From the NCBI RefSeq assembly GCF_042611095.1, contig NZ_JBHFPV010000001.1:1302001-1366000 (forward strand): 64,000 nucleotides of DNA, read 5' to 3'. Source of the DNA: Meishania litoralis. Its GTDB lineage: Bacteria; Bacteroidota; Bacteroidia; Flavobacteriales; Flavobacteriaceae. This document shows positions 7,624 through 17,025 of this stretch, piece by piece. The position numbers were made by a program, and so were the translations under genes. Numbering within the stretch: position 1 is the first letter of the stretch; each line of letters opens with the position of its first letter. The notes beneath the pieces were generated by a model, which did not search any database, was not told the origin of the DNA, and saw nothing but the letters and a program-made list of their open reading frames with translations.

Positions 7624-9963
7624 TTAGAAATCAAGGTCGTCGAGATCATCATCGGTGTCCACTTTTTTAGCGGCCTCTTCCTTTATTTTATCACAATCTA
7701 TCTGAATCGACAAATCATCAGGTTTGGGAAACTCACCATCTGAAATGCCCAATTCCTCATTTTCATAGTTCTTTTTCATATAGAGCCCCCATATAGGCAG
7801 TGCCATTGCCGCCCCTTGACCATAAGTGGTGGTCTTAAAGTGGATCGATCGCTCTTCACCACCGACCCAAACACCCGTCACCAAGTTGGGTACCATCCCC
7901 ATAAACCAGCCATCGCTTTGATTTTGCGTCGTACCGGTCTTGCCCGCGATCGGATTCTTGAATTCGTAGGGATACCCTGTAACGACTTCTTTATAGACCT
8001 TTGAGTTCTTCATACTACTGTGCCTTAACCGCATGCCCGAACCACTTTCGGTAACCCCTTCCATCAGATTGACCATGGCATAGGCAACATCTTTACTCAA
8101 CACATCTTTTGTTTCAGGTATGTACTCGTACAGAACCGTACCGTTTTTGTCTTCGATCCTGGTAACCATGACCGGTTTTACATATACCCCTTGATTGGCA
8201 AAAGCACCGTAGGCACCAACAACTTCATAAACGTTAAAATCATGCGTGCCCAATGCAATCGACGGAACTGCTGGAATGTCTCTGTCAAGGCCTAAATTAT
8301 TGACGATATTGACCACCGATTTCGGACCGACCATATCGATCAATTGCGCCGTAACTGAATTTTTAGAGTTTGCCAAAGCATTCTTAAGCGTATAACTCTT
8401 GCCCGAGTACGTACCATCTGTATTTTTTGGGCACCAAGGTTCTGGATTACCATGTTTATTGGCTTCAATACAATATTGGGTGTCGGGTAAAGTATCGCAG
8501 GGCGATAAACGTAGTTGGTCGATTGCCGCGGCATAGACAAAAGGTTTAAAAGTCGACCCTACCTGTCTTGCCCCTTGGTATACATTGTCGTATTGAAAAT
8601 GCCTATAGTCAACGCCGCCGACCCATGCCTTTACATGGCCTGTCTGGGGCTCCATCGACATCATCGCCGTTCGTAAAAACGATTTATAATACCGTATGGA
8701 ATCCAAAGGGGTCATTATCGTATCTTTTTCATGGGCATCGCTTTTCCAGTCAAAAACCGACATTTCGGTCTTCTTGGTAAACGATTCACGAATTTCTTCT
8801 TCCGACTTTCCGGCCGCCTTCATTTTACGCCACCGATCCGAGGTTTTTATGGCGCGTTCCATAATTCCATCGATTTCTTCGGGCTCTAAATCTATAAATG
8901 GTGCGGTCTTGTCTTGAGGGGTAATCTGGGAGAAAAATACGGATTGTAGGCGCTCCATATGTTCGGCCGTGGCATCTTCGGCATTTTGCTGCATTCTCGA
9001 ATCGACCGTAGTATAGATTCTCAAACCGTCAAGATAGAGGTTCCATTTGTCCCTTTCTCCCTCCAAGGCCGGTTTCGGATTTTTTTTGATCCAATCGTTC
9101 ATAAAACCCTGAAGGTACATTCTAAAATAGGTGGCGATACCATCGCGATGTGATTCTGGATTATAGTTCAGATTAATCTCAAGCGCTTGGAGTGAATCTT
9201 TTTCAGCTTCACTGATGTACCCGTATTTGGCCAATTGACCCAAAACGGTATTTCTTTTTTTCCAGGTCAGTTCTTCACGTCGCAACGGATTGTAAAGGGA
9301 AGAGTTCTGCAACATGCCTACCAACATGGCCGACTCTTCTATCTTCAAATTTTTGGGTTCTTTGCCGAAATAGATACGTGATGCGGATCTTATACCATCG
9401 GCATTGTTGCCGAAATCGTAGATGTTCAAGTACATCTTGATAATCTCTTCTTTGGTATACCTACGTTCGAGTTGCGTGGCGATGACCCACTCCTTGGTTT
9501 TTTGTTTTATCGTTTCAAATTTGCTCCGCGACCTCGGGCCAACATATATCTGACGCGCCAACTGCTGGGTAATGGTACTGGCCCCACCCCTCTTTCCTAA
9601 AAAGAAAAGTGCCCTTAAAGTTCCGCGTGCATCAATGCCCGAATGATCGTAAAAACGTACATCTTCACTAGCAATCAATGCGTTCACAAGATTTTCCGGC
9701 AAATCTTCGTACGAAACATCGGTTCGATTGTCATCCAAATAAAACTTTCCCAACAATTCGCCATCGGAAGAAATAATCTGCGAAGCCAAATTGGTCTGTG
9801 GATTTTCAAGCGATTCATAGGTGGGCAATGGCCCCAAAACTCCCCAAGATGCCAATAGGAACAACATTAAAACGGAAAGAATACCCATGGCGAACAAAAG
9901 CCAAAACCATTTGATGAACTTGAAAAAGCCTTTGTTTTCTTTTTTCTTTACGGCCTTTGTCAT
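7624..9963 (-). CDS. Bifunctional penicillin-binding protein 1A
   Basis: 779 residues, the typical class A PBP length. After a short basic cytoplasmic tail comes one transmembrane segment (about 15-40). The GT51 glycosyltransferase domain shows EDVRFYDHSGID (catalytic Glu) and GGASTITQQLAR. The transpeptidase domain has S-T-F-K near residue 470, S-K-N further on and K-T-G-T-T near 674, so both activities should work in polymerising and crosslinking peptidoglycan. The C terminus is an acidic tail. It is the last gene of the ricT-gldH-PBP1A run, a synteny seen in other Flavobacteriia. Confidence 0.95.
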   Translation of the reverse strand: MTKAVKKKENKGFFKFIKWFWLLFAMGILSVLMLFLLASWGVLGPLPTYESLENPQTNLASQIISSDGELLGKFYLDDNRTDVSYEDLPENLVNALIASEDVRFYDHSGIDARGTLRALFFLGKRGGASTITQQLARQIYVGPRSRSKFETIKQKTKEWVIATQLERRYTKEEIIKMYLNIYDFGNNADGIRSASRIYFGKEPKNLKIEESAMLVGMLQNSSLYNPLRREELTWKKRNTVLGQLAKYGYISEAEKDSLQALEINLNYNPESHRDGIATYFRMYLQGFMNDWIKKNPKPALEGERDKWNLYLDGLRIYTTVDSRMQQNAEDATAEHMERLQSVFFSQITPQDKTAPFIDLEPEEIDGIMERAIKTSDRWRKMKAAGKSEEEIRESFTKKTEMSVFDWKSDAHEKDTIMTPLDSIRYYKSFLRTAMMSMEPQTGHVKAWVGGVDYRHFQYDNVYQGARQVGSTFKPFVYAAAIDQLRLSPCDTLPDTQYCIEANKHGNPEPWCPKNTDGTYSGKSYTLKNALANSKNSVTAQLIDMVGPKSVVNIVNNLGLDRDIPAVPSIALGTHDFNVYEVVGAYGAFANQGVYVKPVMVTRIEDKNGTVLYEYIPETKDVLSKDVAYAMVNLMEGVTESGSGMRLRHSSMKNSKVYKEVVTGYPYEFKNPIAGKTGTTQNQSDGWFMGMVPNLVTGVWVGGEERSIHFKTTTYGQGAAMALPIWGLYMKKNYENEELGISDGEFPKPDDLSIQIDCDKIKEEAAKKVDTDDDLDDLDF

Positions 9964-9971
9964 TTACTTGC

Positions 9972-10451
9972 CTAATTACTTTTTAGTATTTCATAACCTA
10001 CATCGGTTACTCCTTCCAAATTAGTTACGCCCTCAACATTTCCATTTTTTCGCATCGCATGGGACAGTCGTAAAGTATATACGCCCGAAGATGGAAAAAC
10101 GATGTTCTCTTTGTACCAAAGTTTGTTTTCCTTAATGCTACCGTAACCTTTGCCCAGCCATTGCCCATCAGGTTTGGCCATTTCATATTCCAGCGTGTCA
10201 GTAACTATATCCCCTGATGGAAAACCGAGTTCCGCTATCAAAAATAAATTATTGTAAGGAAAATCTTCGTCGTTTCGTAGATTGATGAACAAATTGTGTC
10301 TTTGTACAGTATCGATTTCATTGAAAGTGAACTCCATGATACTGTCTTTGTTCCATACACCATTGTCGGTTGGCCTGAATTCAGACTTTACAAGTTTCCC
10401 ATTACAAGAAACCATTGTCAACACCAAAATAATAAGCGGAATATTACGCAT
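9972..10451 (-). CDS. gldH: Gliding motility lipoprotein GldH
   Basis: 159 residues from the ATG at 10451, which is chosen because it opens directly into a lipoprotein signal peptide (LVLTMVSC, lipidated Cys16). Longer upstream frames would place about 50 polar residues in front of the signal. The body (EFTFNEIDTVQRHNLFINLRND and FPSSGVYTLRLSHAMR) matches the GldH family, required in Flavobacterium for gliding and linked to the type IX secretion machinery. It overlaps the 3' end of the ricT-like gene by 8 bp and precedes PBP1A, the known gldH neighbourhood. Confidence 0.9.
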   Translation of the reverse strand: MRNIPLIILVLTMVSCNGKLVKSEFRPTDNGVWNKDSIMEFTFNEIDTVQRHNLFINLRNDEDFPYNNLFLIAELGFPSGDIVTDTLEYEMAKPDGQWLGKGYGSIKENKLWYKENIVFPSSGVYTLRLSHAMRKNGNVEGVTNLEGVTDVGYEILKSN

Positions 10452-11688
10452 TGTTTTGACGTTTTTTTCTTGGATTTCTGCGCTTTTTACCACTGTTTGC
10501 GTTCGTGTTTGCCGGCCTGCTTCCTCCGGTGACGTTTGCCTTGTCACGATTTTGTTTCCTCCCTTTGTTTCTATTATTTCGTCTTCTCGATTTTTTAGGC
10601 CGGTCAAAACGGGTAAGGCTGTCTTCCCCTACAACATTCTCGAACACCACCTTTTCTTCAACGATATTTTCCATTGCATATTCTTCAAGGCTGGCAACTT
10701 TTTCATTCTTTTTGTTTTTTTCCAAAATCTCGTTCACCTGCTCCTTGTCCAGCGCATGCCAGTTCGCCGGTTCATCTTTATAGGAAAACCATAAAGTAGC
10801 CTTGAAGATGTCTACTTTTTGGCAAAACGCAACTCCCTTCTCTGTCAATAATTTGGTGTCTGAAGACGGAAAATCTTTTAATGCCTCTAGATATACATCG
10901 AGCTCATAATTTAGACAACACTTCAACTTGCCACATTGACCTGCCAATTTTTGAGGGTTCAACGATAATTGTTGGTAGCGGGCCGCAGATGTACTTACCG
11001 ACCTGAAATCTGACAACCAGGTCGAGCAGCAAAGTTCACGGCCGCAAGAACCTATTCCTCCCAACCTTTGTGCCTCTTGCCGATATCCGATCTGTCGCAT
11101 TTCGATACGGATTCCAAAGGCCTTTGCCATGTCTTTTATCAACTGGCGAAAATCGACGCGCTCGTCGGCCGTATAATAAAATGTGGCCTTCGAACCGTCG
11201 CCCTGAAACTCAACATCGGAAATTTTCATTTGGAGTTTAAGGATAATAGCTATCTCGCGCGAGCGTTTCTTAATCTCCTCTTCGCGATTGCGACATTTCT
11301 GCCAAACATCTATGTCTTTTTGGGAAGCTTTTCTGTAAACTTTCGGAAGCTCAGGGTCGTTGAAATCTACCTTTTTGCGTTTCATCTGAACCTTGACGAG
11401 TTCTCCGACAAGGGTCACCATACCAACGTCATGGCCCGATTGCGCCTGGGTAGCTACGATATCTCCAATGGAAAGGGAGAGGTTCTCAGAGTTTCTGAAG
11501 AATTCTTTTCTACTGTTCTTGAACCGGACTTCGACGCAGTCAAAAGGTTTTTCCCCATTGGGGAGCGACATGTTCGAAAGCCAATCGAAAACCGTTAATT
11601 TATTACAACCATCGGTACCACAAGTCCCGTTGTTCTTGCATCCTCGTGGCTGTCCGTCCTTACCGGTCGAACAACTGCTACAACCCAT
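10444..11688 (-). CDS. RicT/YaaT-like PSP1 domain protein
   Basis: 414 residues. A Cys-rich N terminus (MGCSSCSTG, then further Cys) precedes a PSP1 C-terminal domain with the characteristic CGRELCCSTWL and CGKLKCCLNYE cysteine blocks. In Bacillus the homologue RicT (YaaT) joins RicA and RicF in an Fe-S-containing complex that affects RNA maturation; in Bacteroidota the partners are unknown. The last 55 residues are highly basic (runs of R, K, N), suggesting RNA or membrane-lipid contact. First gene of the ricT-gldH-PBP1A operon. Confidence 0.88.
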   Translation of the reverse strand: MGCSSCSTGKDGQPRGCKNNGTCGTDGCNKLTVFDWLSNMSLPNGEKPFDCVEVRFKNSRKEFFRNSENLSLSIGDIVATQAQSGHDVGMVTLVGELVKVQMKRKKVDFNDPELPKVYRKASQKDIDVWQKCRNREEEIKKRSREIAIILKLQMKISDVEFQGDGSKATFYYTADERVDFRQLIKDMAKAFGIRIEMRQIGYRQEAQRLGGIGSCGRELCCSTWLSDFRSVSTSAARYQQLSLNPQKLAGQCGKLKCCLNYELDVYLEALKDFPSSDTKLLTEKGVAFCQKVDIFKATLWFSYKDEPANWHALDKEQVNEILEKNKKNEKVASLEEYAMENIVEEKVVFENVVGEDSLTRFDRPKKSRRRNNRNKGRKQNRDKANVTGGSRPANTNANSGKKRRNPRKKRQNNA

Positions 11689-11844
11689 ATTTTATATCTT
11701 GGTTTGGCAAAACCCGCACTTTTGGTTAATGAGCCATGGGTTTTAACCAAAAAAGGTTCATAATTAATCTCGAACGTAAAGGTAATGATTTTTTAACGCG
11801 ATGAAAAGTATATAGATCCCATTCAAATGCTATGAACGGTCAAT

Positions 11845-12876
11845 TCACTTTTTGAATTTTAGCACCTCAGACCTGCCCTTTTTGAAAATCTTGTTGCTTG
11901 CTCCTTTGCCTTTTCTTAGCCTTTTTTGTTCTTCATAGGGTAAGCCATGTATCTCCTTACAGTGGTCCGAACAACAATCGTTCATTTTTTTTGCGCACTC
12001 TTCGCATTGAATGAATAATAGATGACAGGCTTCATTGGCGCAGTTCACATGGGTGTCGCAAGGTTTGCCACATTGATGGCATTGTGCGATTACATCATCT
12101 GTGATACGTTCTCCCCTTCGATGATCGAAAACAAAATTCTTGCCCAAGAATTTGTTTTCCAATTGCTTCTTTTTGACCTGTCGGGTGTAATCTATTATGC
12201 CCCCTTCCAATTGGTAGACTTGTTTGAACCCTTTGTGTTTGTAGTAGGCACTTGCCTTTTCGCAGCGAATTCCTCCAGTACAGTACATTACCAATTTTTT
12301 ATCCTCTTTATGCGCGGCCAGATCTTTTTCGATAATGTCCAATGAATCGCGAAAGGTATCCACATCGGGGGTAATGGCATTTTTGAAATGGCCTATCTCA
12401 CTCTCATAATGGTTGCGCATGTCGACCAAAATGGTATCGGGGTCTTCTATCAACTCATTAAATTTTTCGGCCCCTACATGAATGCCTTTGTCGGTCACAT
12501 CAAAAGTACGGTCGTTCAATCCGTCTGCAACAATCTTCTTTCGAACCTTGACCTTTAGTTTCAAGAACGATTTGTTGTCTTGTTCTATGGCTATGTTCAA
12601 CCTCACATTTTTGAGAAAAGAAATACTATCCAAATGTTCCTTAAAGGCTTCGAAGTTTTCGGCCGGCACCGAAAGTTGTGCATTGATGCCCTCGTTCGCC
12701 ACGTAAATACGGCCCAGTACATCAAGTTCGTTCCAATTTATGAATAAGTGGTTTCTGAAAATCGGCGGATTGCCAATGTGTGCATATTTGTAGAAAGATA
12801 TGGTCAAGCGTTCTTGACCGGCCTCTTCGATAAGAGCCGCTCTTTCTTTTGCACTTAAGGTATTGTACAGTTGCAT
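11845..12876 (-). CDS. trhO: tRNA uridine(34) hydroxylase TrhO, rhodanese-related
   Basis: 343 residues. An N-terminal domain is followed by a rhodanese domain with the active loop CTGGIRC (Cys199 and Cys205). The C terminus has a run of Cys/His pairs (CHQCGKPC, NCANEACH, CEECAKK, CCSDHC), which fits the TrhO/YceA family. TrhO hydroxylates U34 of tRNA in an oxygen-dependent way, the first step towards 5-methoxyuridine-type wobble modifications. The gene stands alone, with a well-formed promoter 50-80 bp upstream of the start. Confidence 0.9.
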   Translation of the reverse strand: MQLYNTLSAKERAALIEEAGQERLTISFYKYAHIGNPPIFRNHLFINWNELDVLGRIYVANEGINAQLSVPAENFEAFKEHLDSISFLKNVRLNIAIEQDNKSFLKLKVKVRKKIVADGLNDRTFDVTDKGIHVGAEKFNELIEDPDTILVDMRNHYESEIGHFKNAITPDVDTFRDSLDIIEKDLAAHKEDKKLVMYCTGGIRCEKASAYYKHKGFKQVYQLEGGIIDYTRQVKKKQLENKFLGKNFVFDHRRGERITDDVIAQCHQCGKPCDTHVNCANEACHLLFIQCEECAKKMNDCCSDHCKEIHGLPYEEQKRLRKGKGASNKIFKKGRSEVLKFKK

Positions 12877-12929
12877 GCTATACGAATAGTTTAAGTTAAA
12901 AGAATGTCCTGTTAATAATTAAGCGTTTG

Positions 12930-12957
12930 CAAAGATAAGAAATGCAGTCTATTTCAA
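12930..12957 (-). promoter_or_regulatory. Promoter of trhO
   Basis: On the minus strand TTG (12957-12955), a 17-nt spacer and TATCTTTG (12937-12930) match the Bacteroidota housekeeping promoter (TTG, about 19 nt, TAnnTTTG). Predicted transcription start is about 46 nt ahead of the trhO ATG. Confidence 0.7.
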
Positions 12958-12980
12958 CGTACTAGCCAAAGTGCAGAACA

Positions 12981-13011
12981 AAAAAAGAGTCTCGAATATA
13001 TCAAGACTCTT
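12981..13011 (-). terminator. Rho-independent terminator for an unidentified minus-strand transcript
   Basis: Stem AAGAGTCT / AGACTCTT (8 bp), 11-nt loop, followed on the minus strand by a run of about six T. No recognised gene lies directly upstream, so a small transcript between here and recA is implied. Confidence 0.6.
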
Positions 13012-13111
13012 AATTGGCCATTCCATTTTCTTTTTCACAGCACTCTTTAGATCCAAAGGGAAGTGGCCACGATTGCCCCCTGCCAATAAAAACAGAAGAA
13101 TATATATTGAG
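13010..13111 (-). other. Possible small coding frame or small RNA ahead of the terminator
   Basis: A minus-strand frame of 33 codons ends with TAA at 13010-13012, right at the base of the terminator stem. Its reading (IGRGQSWPLPFGSKECC then KENGMAN) looks protein-like, but there is no ATG, GTG or TTG start between the upstream stop and the frame; only ATT is available. It may be a decayed gene, or a non-coding RNA. The rest of 12877-13305 shows no open frame. Confidence 0.25.
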
Positions 13112-13305
13112 TTAGTATATATACTTTTTTAAGTAGATGCACTATTTCCAAAAAGGTTGCGTCGTCATTGTTATATGCAAAAAGAAATGGTAATTTAGCA
13201 TCCCTGTACGGTTGTCGAATGGCCTACAGTTTCCATACAAAAAACACTGAATGCCATAGTGGCAAAACGTAGCATCTTGTGGGATGAACATTAATAGAAA
13301 AAAAT

Positions 13306-14310
13306 ATGAGTGCTGAAAAAGAAGCGAAACTAAAGGCCCTGAAACTTACCTTGGACAAATTGGATAAAACATACGGAAAGGGTTCCGTTATGAAAATGGG
13401 CGACAGTATTGTTGAAGATGTCGAGGTGATACCCTCAGGTTCTTTGGGTCTGGATATCGCATTGGGTGTTGGTGGCTATCCACGTGGTAGGATTATCGAG
13501 ATCTACGGTCCTGAATCCTCGGGCAAAACAACCTTGACCCTACACGCCATTGCCGAAGCCCAAAGAAATGGCGGTATCGCCGCTTTTATAGATGCGGAGC
13601 ATGCTTTTGACCGGTTTTATGCAGAAAAACTCGGCGTCGATATCGATAACTTGATCATTTCGCAGCCCGACAATGGTGAACAGGGACTTGAAATTGCCGA
13701 CAATCTGATCAGGTCGGGCGCCATAGATATCGTTGTTATCGATTCGGTCGCAGCCTTGACTCCGAAAAGTGAAATCGAAGGTGAAATGGGCGATTCAAAA
13801 ATGGGGCTTCATGCCAGGTTGATGTCTCAAGCTTTGAGAAAATTGACCGGATCAATTAGTAAAACCCATTGTACCGTAATTTTCATCAACCAACTTCGCG
13901 AAAAAATCGGCGTCATGTTCGGTAATCCCGAAACGACCACAGGCGGCAACGCGCTCAAATTTTATGCCTCAGTACGCTTGGATATTCGTAGATCCACTCA
14001 AATAAAGAATTCTGACGGAGCAGTTCAAGGAAACAAGACTCGCGTAAAAGTGGTCAAGAACAAAGTAGCCCCTCCATTCAAAACCGCAGAGTTCGATATC
14101 ATGTATGGCGAGGGCATCTCTAAAGTCGGTGAAATAATCGATTTGGGCGTCGAATATGAAATCATAAAGAAAAGTGGTTCTTGGTTCGCGTATGGCGATA
14201 CCAAATTGGGCCAAGGGCGTGATGCGGTTAAATCTTTGCTCAATGACAATCCTGAGCTTTTTGATGAACTTGATAAAAAAATCAGGGAGGCCATCAATTC
14301 CCTTAACTGA
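13306..14310 (+). CDS. recA: Recombinase RecA
   Basis: 334 residues. The Walker A loop GPESSGKTT is at about 68-76, the Walker B region reads IDIVVIDSVAAL, and the MAW-like and L1/L2 DNA-binding stretches are intact (for example MSQALRKLTGSISK). It forms ATP-dependent filaments on single-stranded DNA for homologous repair and, where LexA is present, triggers the SOS response. A 430-bp region separates it from divergent trhO; no LexA-type box could be assigned. Confidence 0.98.
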   Translation: MSAEKEAKLKALKLTLDKLDKTYGKGSVMKMGDSIVEDVEVIPSGSLGLDIALGVGGYPRGRIIEIYGPESSGKTTLTLHAIAEAQRNGGIAAFIDAEHAFDRFYAEKLGVDIDNLIISQPDNGEQGLEIADNLIRSGAIDIVVIDSVAALTPKSEIEGEMGDSKMGLHARLMSQALRKLTGSISKTHCTVIFINQLREKIGVMFGNPETTTGGNALKFYASVRLDIRRSTQIKNSDGAVQGNKTRVKVVKNKVAPPFKTAEFDIMYGEGISKVGEIIDLGVEYEIIKKSGSWFAYGDTKLGQGRDAVKSLLNDNPELFDELDKKIREAINSLN

Positions 14311-14393
14311 TCACGGCCGAATCATTCTTGATTTAACCGATTTTAACGCAACCTTATCTCACCGCATACATCTTAGTATAAAATCATATTGTT

Positions 14394-14816
14394 ATGAAAC
14401 GGTGGTATTTGAAGTTCGTGGCCGTAGTACTTCTTGGCTCGGTAGGTTCATGTAGCCTGAACGATGATGATGGTGTCAATTTTCATTATGAAGCCCTGCA
14501 AATTTTAAGTGTAGAGGTGCCCGAATCTTTTAGTTTGCAACAAATTTACACTATCAAGGTAAACATGTTAAGGCCAGATGATTGCACCCTGATTGAAGGG
14601 TTTGATGTGACCAAATCAGATTTGACCGTAAGAAATGTGATCGCTGTAGGGGCCGTTCTTGATAAGCCCGACTGTAAGACGGTAAATCAAGAGGTACAAG
14701 ACACGTTTCAGTTCAAAGTAATCTATGACGAGCCCTATCTTTTTAGGTTCTATACCGGCGAGGATGCCAACGGTGAGGCACAATATCTAGAGATAGAGGT
14801 TCCGGTGGACCAATAG
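14394..14816 (+). CDS. Lipoprotein of unknown function
   Basis: 140 residues with a lipoprotein signal peptide (basic start, hydrophobic core, GSVGSC, lipidated Cys20) followed by an acidic LNDDD stretch. The rest is beta-rich with no motif I recognise. It precedes the ECF sigma factor and its partner, on the same strand, and could belong to the same unit. Confidence 0.75.
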   Translation: MKRWYLKFVAVVLLGSVGSCSLNDDDGVNFHYEALQILSVEVPESFSLQQIYTIKVNMLRPDDCTLIEGFDVTKSDLTVRNVIAVGAVLDKPDCKTVNQEVQDTFQFKVIYDEPYLFRFYTGEDANGEAQYLEIEVPVDQ

Positions 14817-14833
14817 AAGTATCTAACCAAATT

Positions 14834-15400
14834 TTGGGTCTGGAAGAGCTCATAAAAAAGTGCAAGCAAGGAGATAGACAAGCACAGGAACAATTATATA
14901 GGCAATATTCCCATATACTGTTCGGTATTTGTCTCAAATACTCGCACAATAAAATGGAGGCTGAAGATAATCTTCACGATAGCTTTATGACCATTTATGA
15001 CAAAATAGGACAGTTTAGTGCCAAAGGGTCATTCGAGGGTTGGATGAAACGTATTACCGTAAACACAATATTGCAAAAATTCAGAAAAGTAGAACAGTTA
15101 AACCTAGTCTCGGATAACATAGAAAACCCTACGGAAGTGGAAATGGACAACGAGCCAGTCGACCTCAGTACCCTTCTGAATTTCATTCAAGAGCTTCCCA
15201 ATAAATATCGCGCCACTTTTAATCTCTATGTGCTCGACGGATATTCGCATAAGGAAATCGGCGAACTTTTGGGAACTTCTGCAGGAACATCAAAGTCAAA
15301 TCTTGCTCGGGCAAGAAATATTTTAAAAGAAAAAATCGAAACCATAACCACCAGATCGATCATCAGCGTACTGATTATCGTATTTGGTTATACACTGTGA
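14834..15400 (+). CDS. ECF-type RNA polymerase sigma-70 factor
   Basis: 188 residues. Region 2 (NLHDSFMTIYDKIGQF, GSFEGWMKRITVN) and region 4 (LPNKYRATFNLYVLDGYSHKEIGELLG, then SKSNLARAR) are both complete. The best start is a TTG at 14834, since the N terminus of the family begins right there (EELIKKCKQGDRQAQEQLY); there is no ATG until well inside region 2. Unusually, the last 17 residues (SIISVLIIVFGYTL) are hydrophobic and may touch or insert in the membrane. Four bases of overlap with the next frame, and its likely inner-membrane partner, suggest a cell-surface-signalling unit. Confidence 0.9.
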   Translation: MGLEELIKKCKQGDRQAQEQLYRQYSHILFGICLKYSHNKMEAEDNLHDSFMTIYDKIGQFSAKGSFEGWMKRITVNTILQKFRKVEQLNLVSDNIENPTEVEMDNEPVDLSTLLNFIQELPNKYRATFNLYVLDGYSHKEIGELLGTSAGTSKSNLARARNILKEKIETITTRSIISVLIIVFGYTL

Positions 15401-15438
15401 CCCTAACATTCATAGCGTATACACAAAGACATTGTAAA

Positions 15439-16968
15439 ATGGGCAAAAAGAATTTAGACCGTTTATTTCAAGAGAAATTCAAGGACTTCTCTGAGATCCC
15501 CGATAAAAAAGTTTGGGAGAACATATCCGCATCCTTGGATGCAAAACATAAAAAAAGAAGAATCATTCCCCTTTGGATAAAATTGGGCGGTGTGGCGGCA
15601 ATATTGGCGGTAGCCGTCTATCTTATCGATCCTCTTGATTCGGAGGAGAGCGATGCGATTCCAAAGGTTACTGATATTGAAAAATCAGAAGATTCTCCCC
15701 GTATCAAGAAAAGTGAAGGCTCCGAGACTTTTGAAATCAATCCGGAAGAGGAAAAAGCGATTACCGATGTCGATTCCGATACTGAAAATGCCCGGCACAA
15801 CGATACCGTCAAGGAAAAAATCACTTTATCCGAAAATGCTAAGGATAACAACGAGGGCGAAGGTACCTCAGTTGTTGGTTCAGAAATACAAAAATCGCAG
15901 GTAGCCCAAGGTGATTCCGATAATACCTTGACGAAAAATGATGGATTCGATCAATCCCGGGCGGATGAGGTTTTGAAAAATCGTAAGGAAACTGAGACCA
16001 TTGCAGTAAATTCCATGGATAAAAATGAATCGACTGAAAAATTGAATGATGATAAAAATAAGAAATCGGATAAACTCTTAGAAGAAGGTTTGACCGAAAT
16101 CAATGATAAGGATGTAGTTCAAAATTCGGAAACGGCAGTCGAAGAATCAAAGAAAAAGTCCATTTTAGACGAAATCGAAGAACAAGGCAATGAAGAAAAG
16201 ATAGCCGATGAGGGCTTGGGCAATAGATGGTCCGTAGGTGGTAATATTGCACCGGTATACTTTAATTCTATTGGCGATGGCTCTCCCATACATTCAAGTT
16301 TTGTGTCAAACTCAAAATCCGGTGAGGTCAATTTAAGTTATGGCCTTTCGGTAGCCTATGCCTTGAACAAGAAACTGAGTATTAGAACGGGGATCAATAA
16401 AGTCGATTACGGGTATGACACCAACGATGTTGAGTTTTCGTCATCGCTGTCCGCATCAAACGCTTTGCAATTTTCAGGGGGCAATGGCCAATTCGAAAAT
16501 ATCGATTATACCACTACTTCAGAGAATCTCGTTGTAGAAAGTATGGATGGTTTCAACGCACCGGTAAAAAATGCCGCCCCCGAATTGGCGAGCAAAAGTG
16601 CAACAAGAAATGGGGTTATGGGACAACAGTTCGGTTATTTGGAAGTGCCCTTGGAACTGAATTACGCTTTACTTGATAAGCGTTTCGGGGTTAATTTGGT
16701 CGGTGGCTTCAGTTCATTGTTCTTGGTCGATAACTCGGTCATTCTATCATCTGGCGATCTGACCACCGAAGTTGGTGAGGCCAACAACCTCAATTCAGTG
16801 AATTTTAGCGGTAATATTGGTTTCGGGATCAACTATAAATTCACGCGCAAAATACTGTTGAATGTCGAACCGGTATTTAAATATCAATTGAATACTTTTT
16901 CAAATACAGCCGGTGAATTTCAACCCTTTTCAGTTGGGGTATATAGCGGACTGCATTTTAGATTTTGA
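15439..16968 (+). CDS. Membrane-anchored protein with C-terminal outer-membrane beta-barrel
   Basis: 509 residues from ATG 15439; a GTG at 15397 overlapping the sigma gene would add 14 residues unlike the family. Residues 1-45 are charged and cytoplasmic in character, about 46-63 form a single transmembrane helix (IKLGGVAAILAVAVYLI), about 65-265 are a long highly acidic low-complexity linker, and the last 235 residues alternate in the manner of an outer membrane beta-barrel and end in Phe (GLHFRF). Location downstream of the ECF sigma factor, and the short cytoplasmic N terminus, suggest it is the anti-sigma or sensor partner. This pairing is inferred from position. Confidence 0.75.
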   Translation: MGKKNLDRLFQEKFKDFSEIPDKKVWENISASLDAKHKKRRIIPLWIKLGGVAAILAVAVYLIDPLDSEESDAIPKVTDIEKSEDSPRIKKSEGSETFEINPEEEKAITDVDSDTENARHNDTVKEKITLSENAKDNNEGEGTSVVGSEIQKSQVAQGDSDNTLTKNDGFDQSRADEVLKNRKETETIAVNSMDKNESTEKLNDDKNKKSDKLLEEGLTEINDKDVVQNSETAVEESKKKSILDEIEEQGNEEKIADEGLGNRWSVGGNIAPVYFNSIGDGSPIHSSFVSNSKSGEVNLSYGLSVAYALNKKLSIRTGINKVDYGYDTNDVEFSSSLSASNALQFSGGNGQFENIDYTTTSENLVVESMDGFNAPVKNAAPELASKSATRNGVMGQQFGYLEVPLELNYALLDKRFGVNLVGGFSSLFLVDNSVILSSGDLTTEVGEANNLNSVNFSGNIGFGINYKFTRKILLNVEPVFKYQLNTFSNTAGEFQPFSVGVYSGLHFRF

Positions 16969-17025
16969 CAAAACAAGCCAGGGGTTTTCAGGCCGGATTG
17001 AATTGGCACATTGTTCGAGAATGTT

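Noticed and set aside
10452..10607. Extended GldH N terminus
   Set aside because: It overlaps the ricT-like gene by over 150 bp and would bury the lipoprotein signal peptide.
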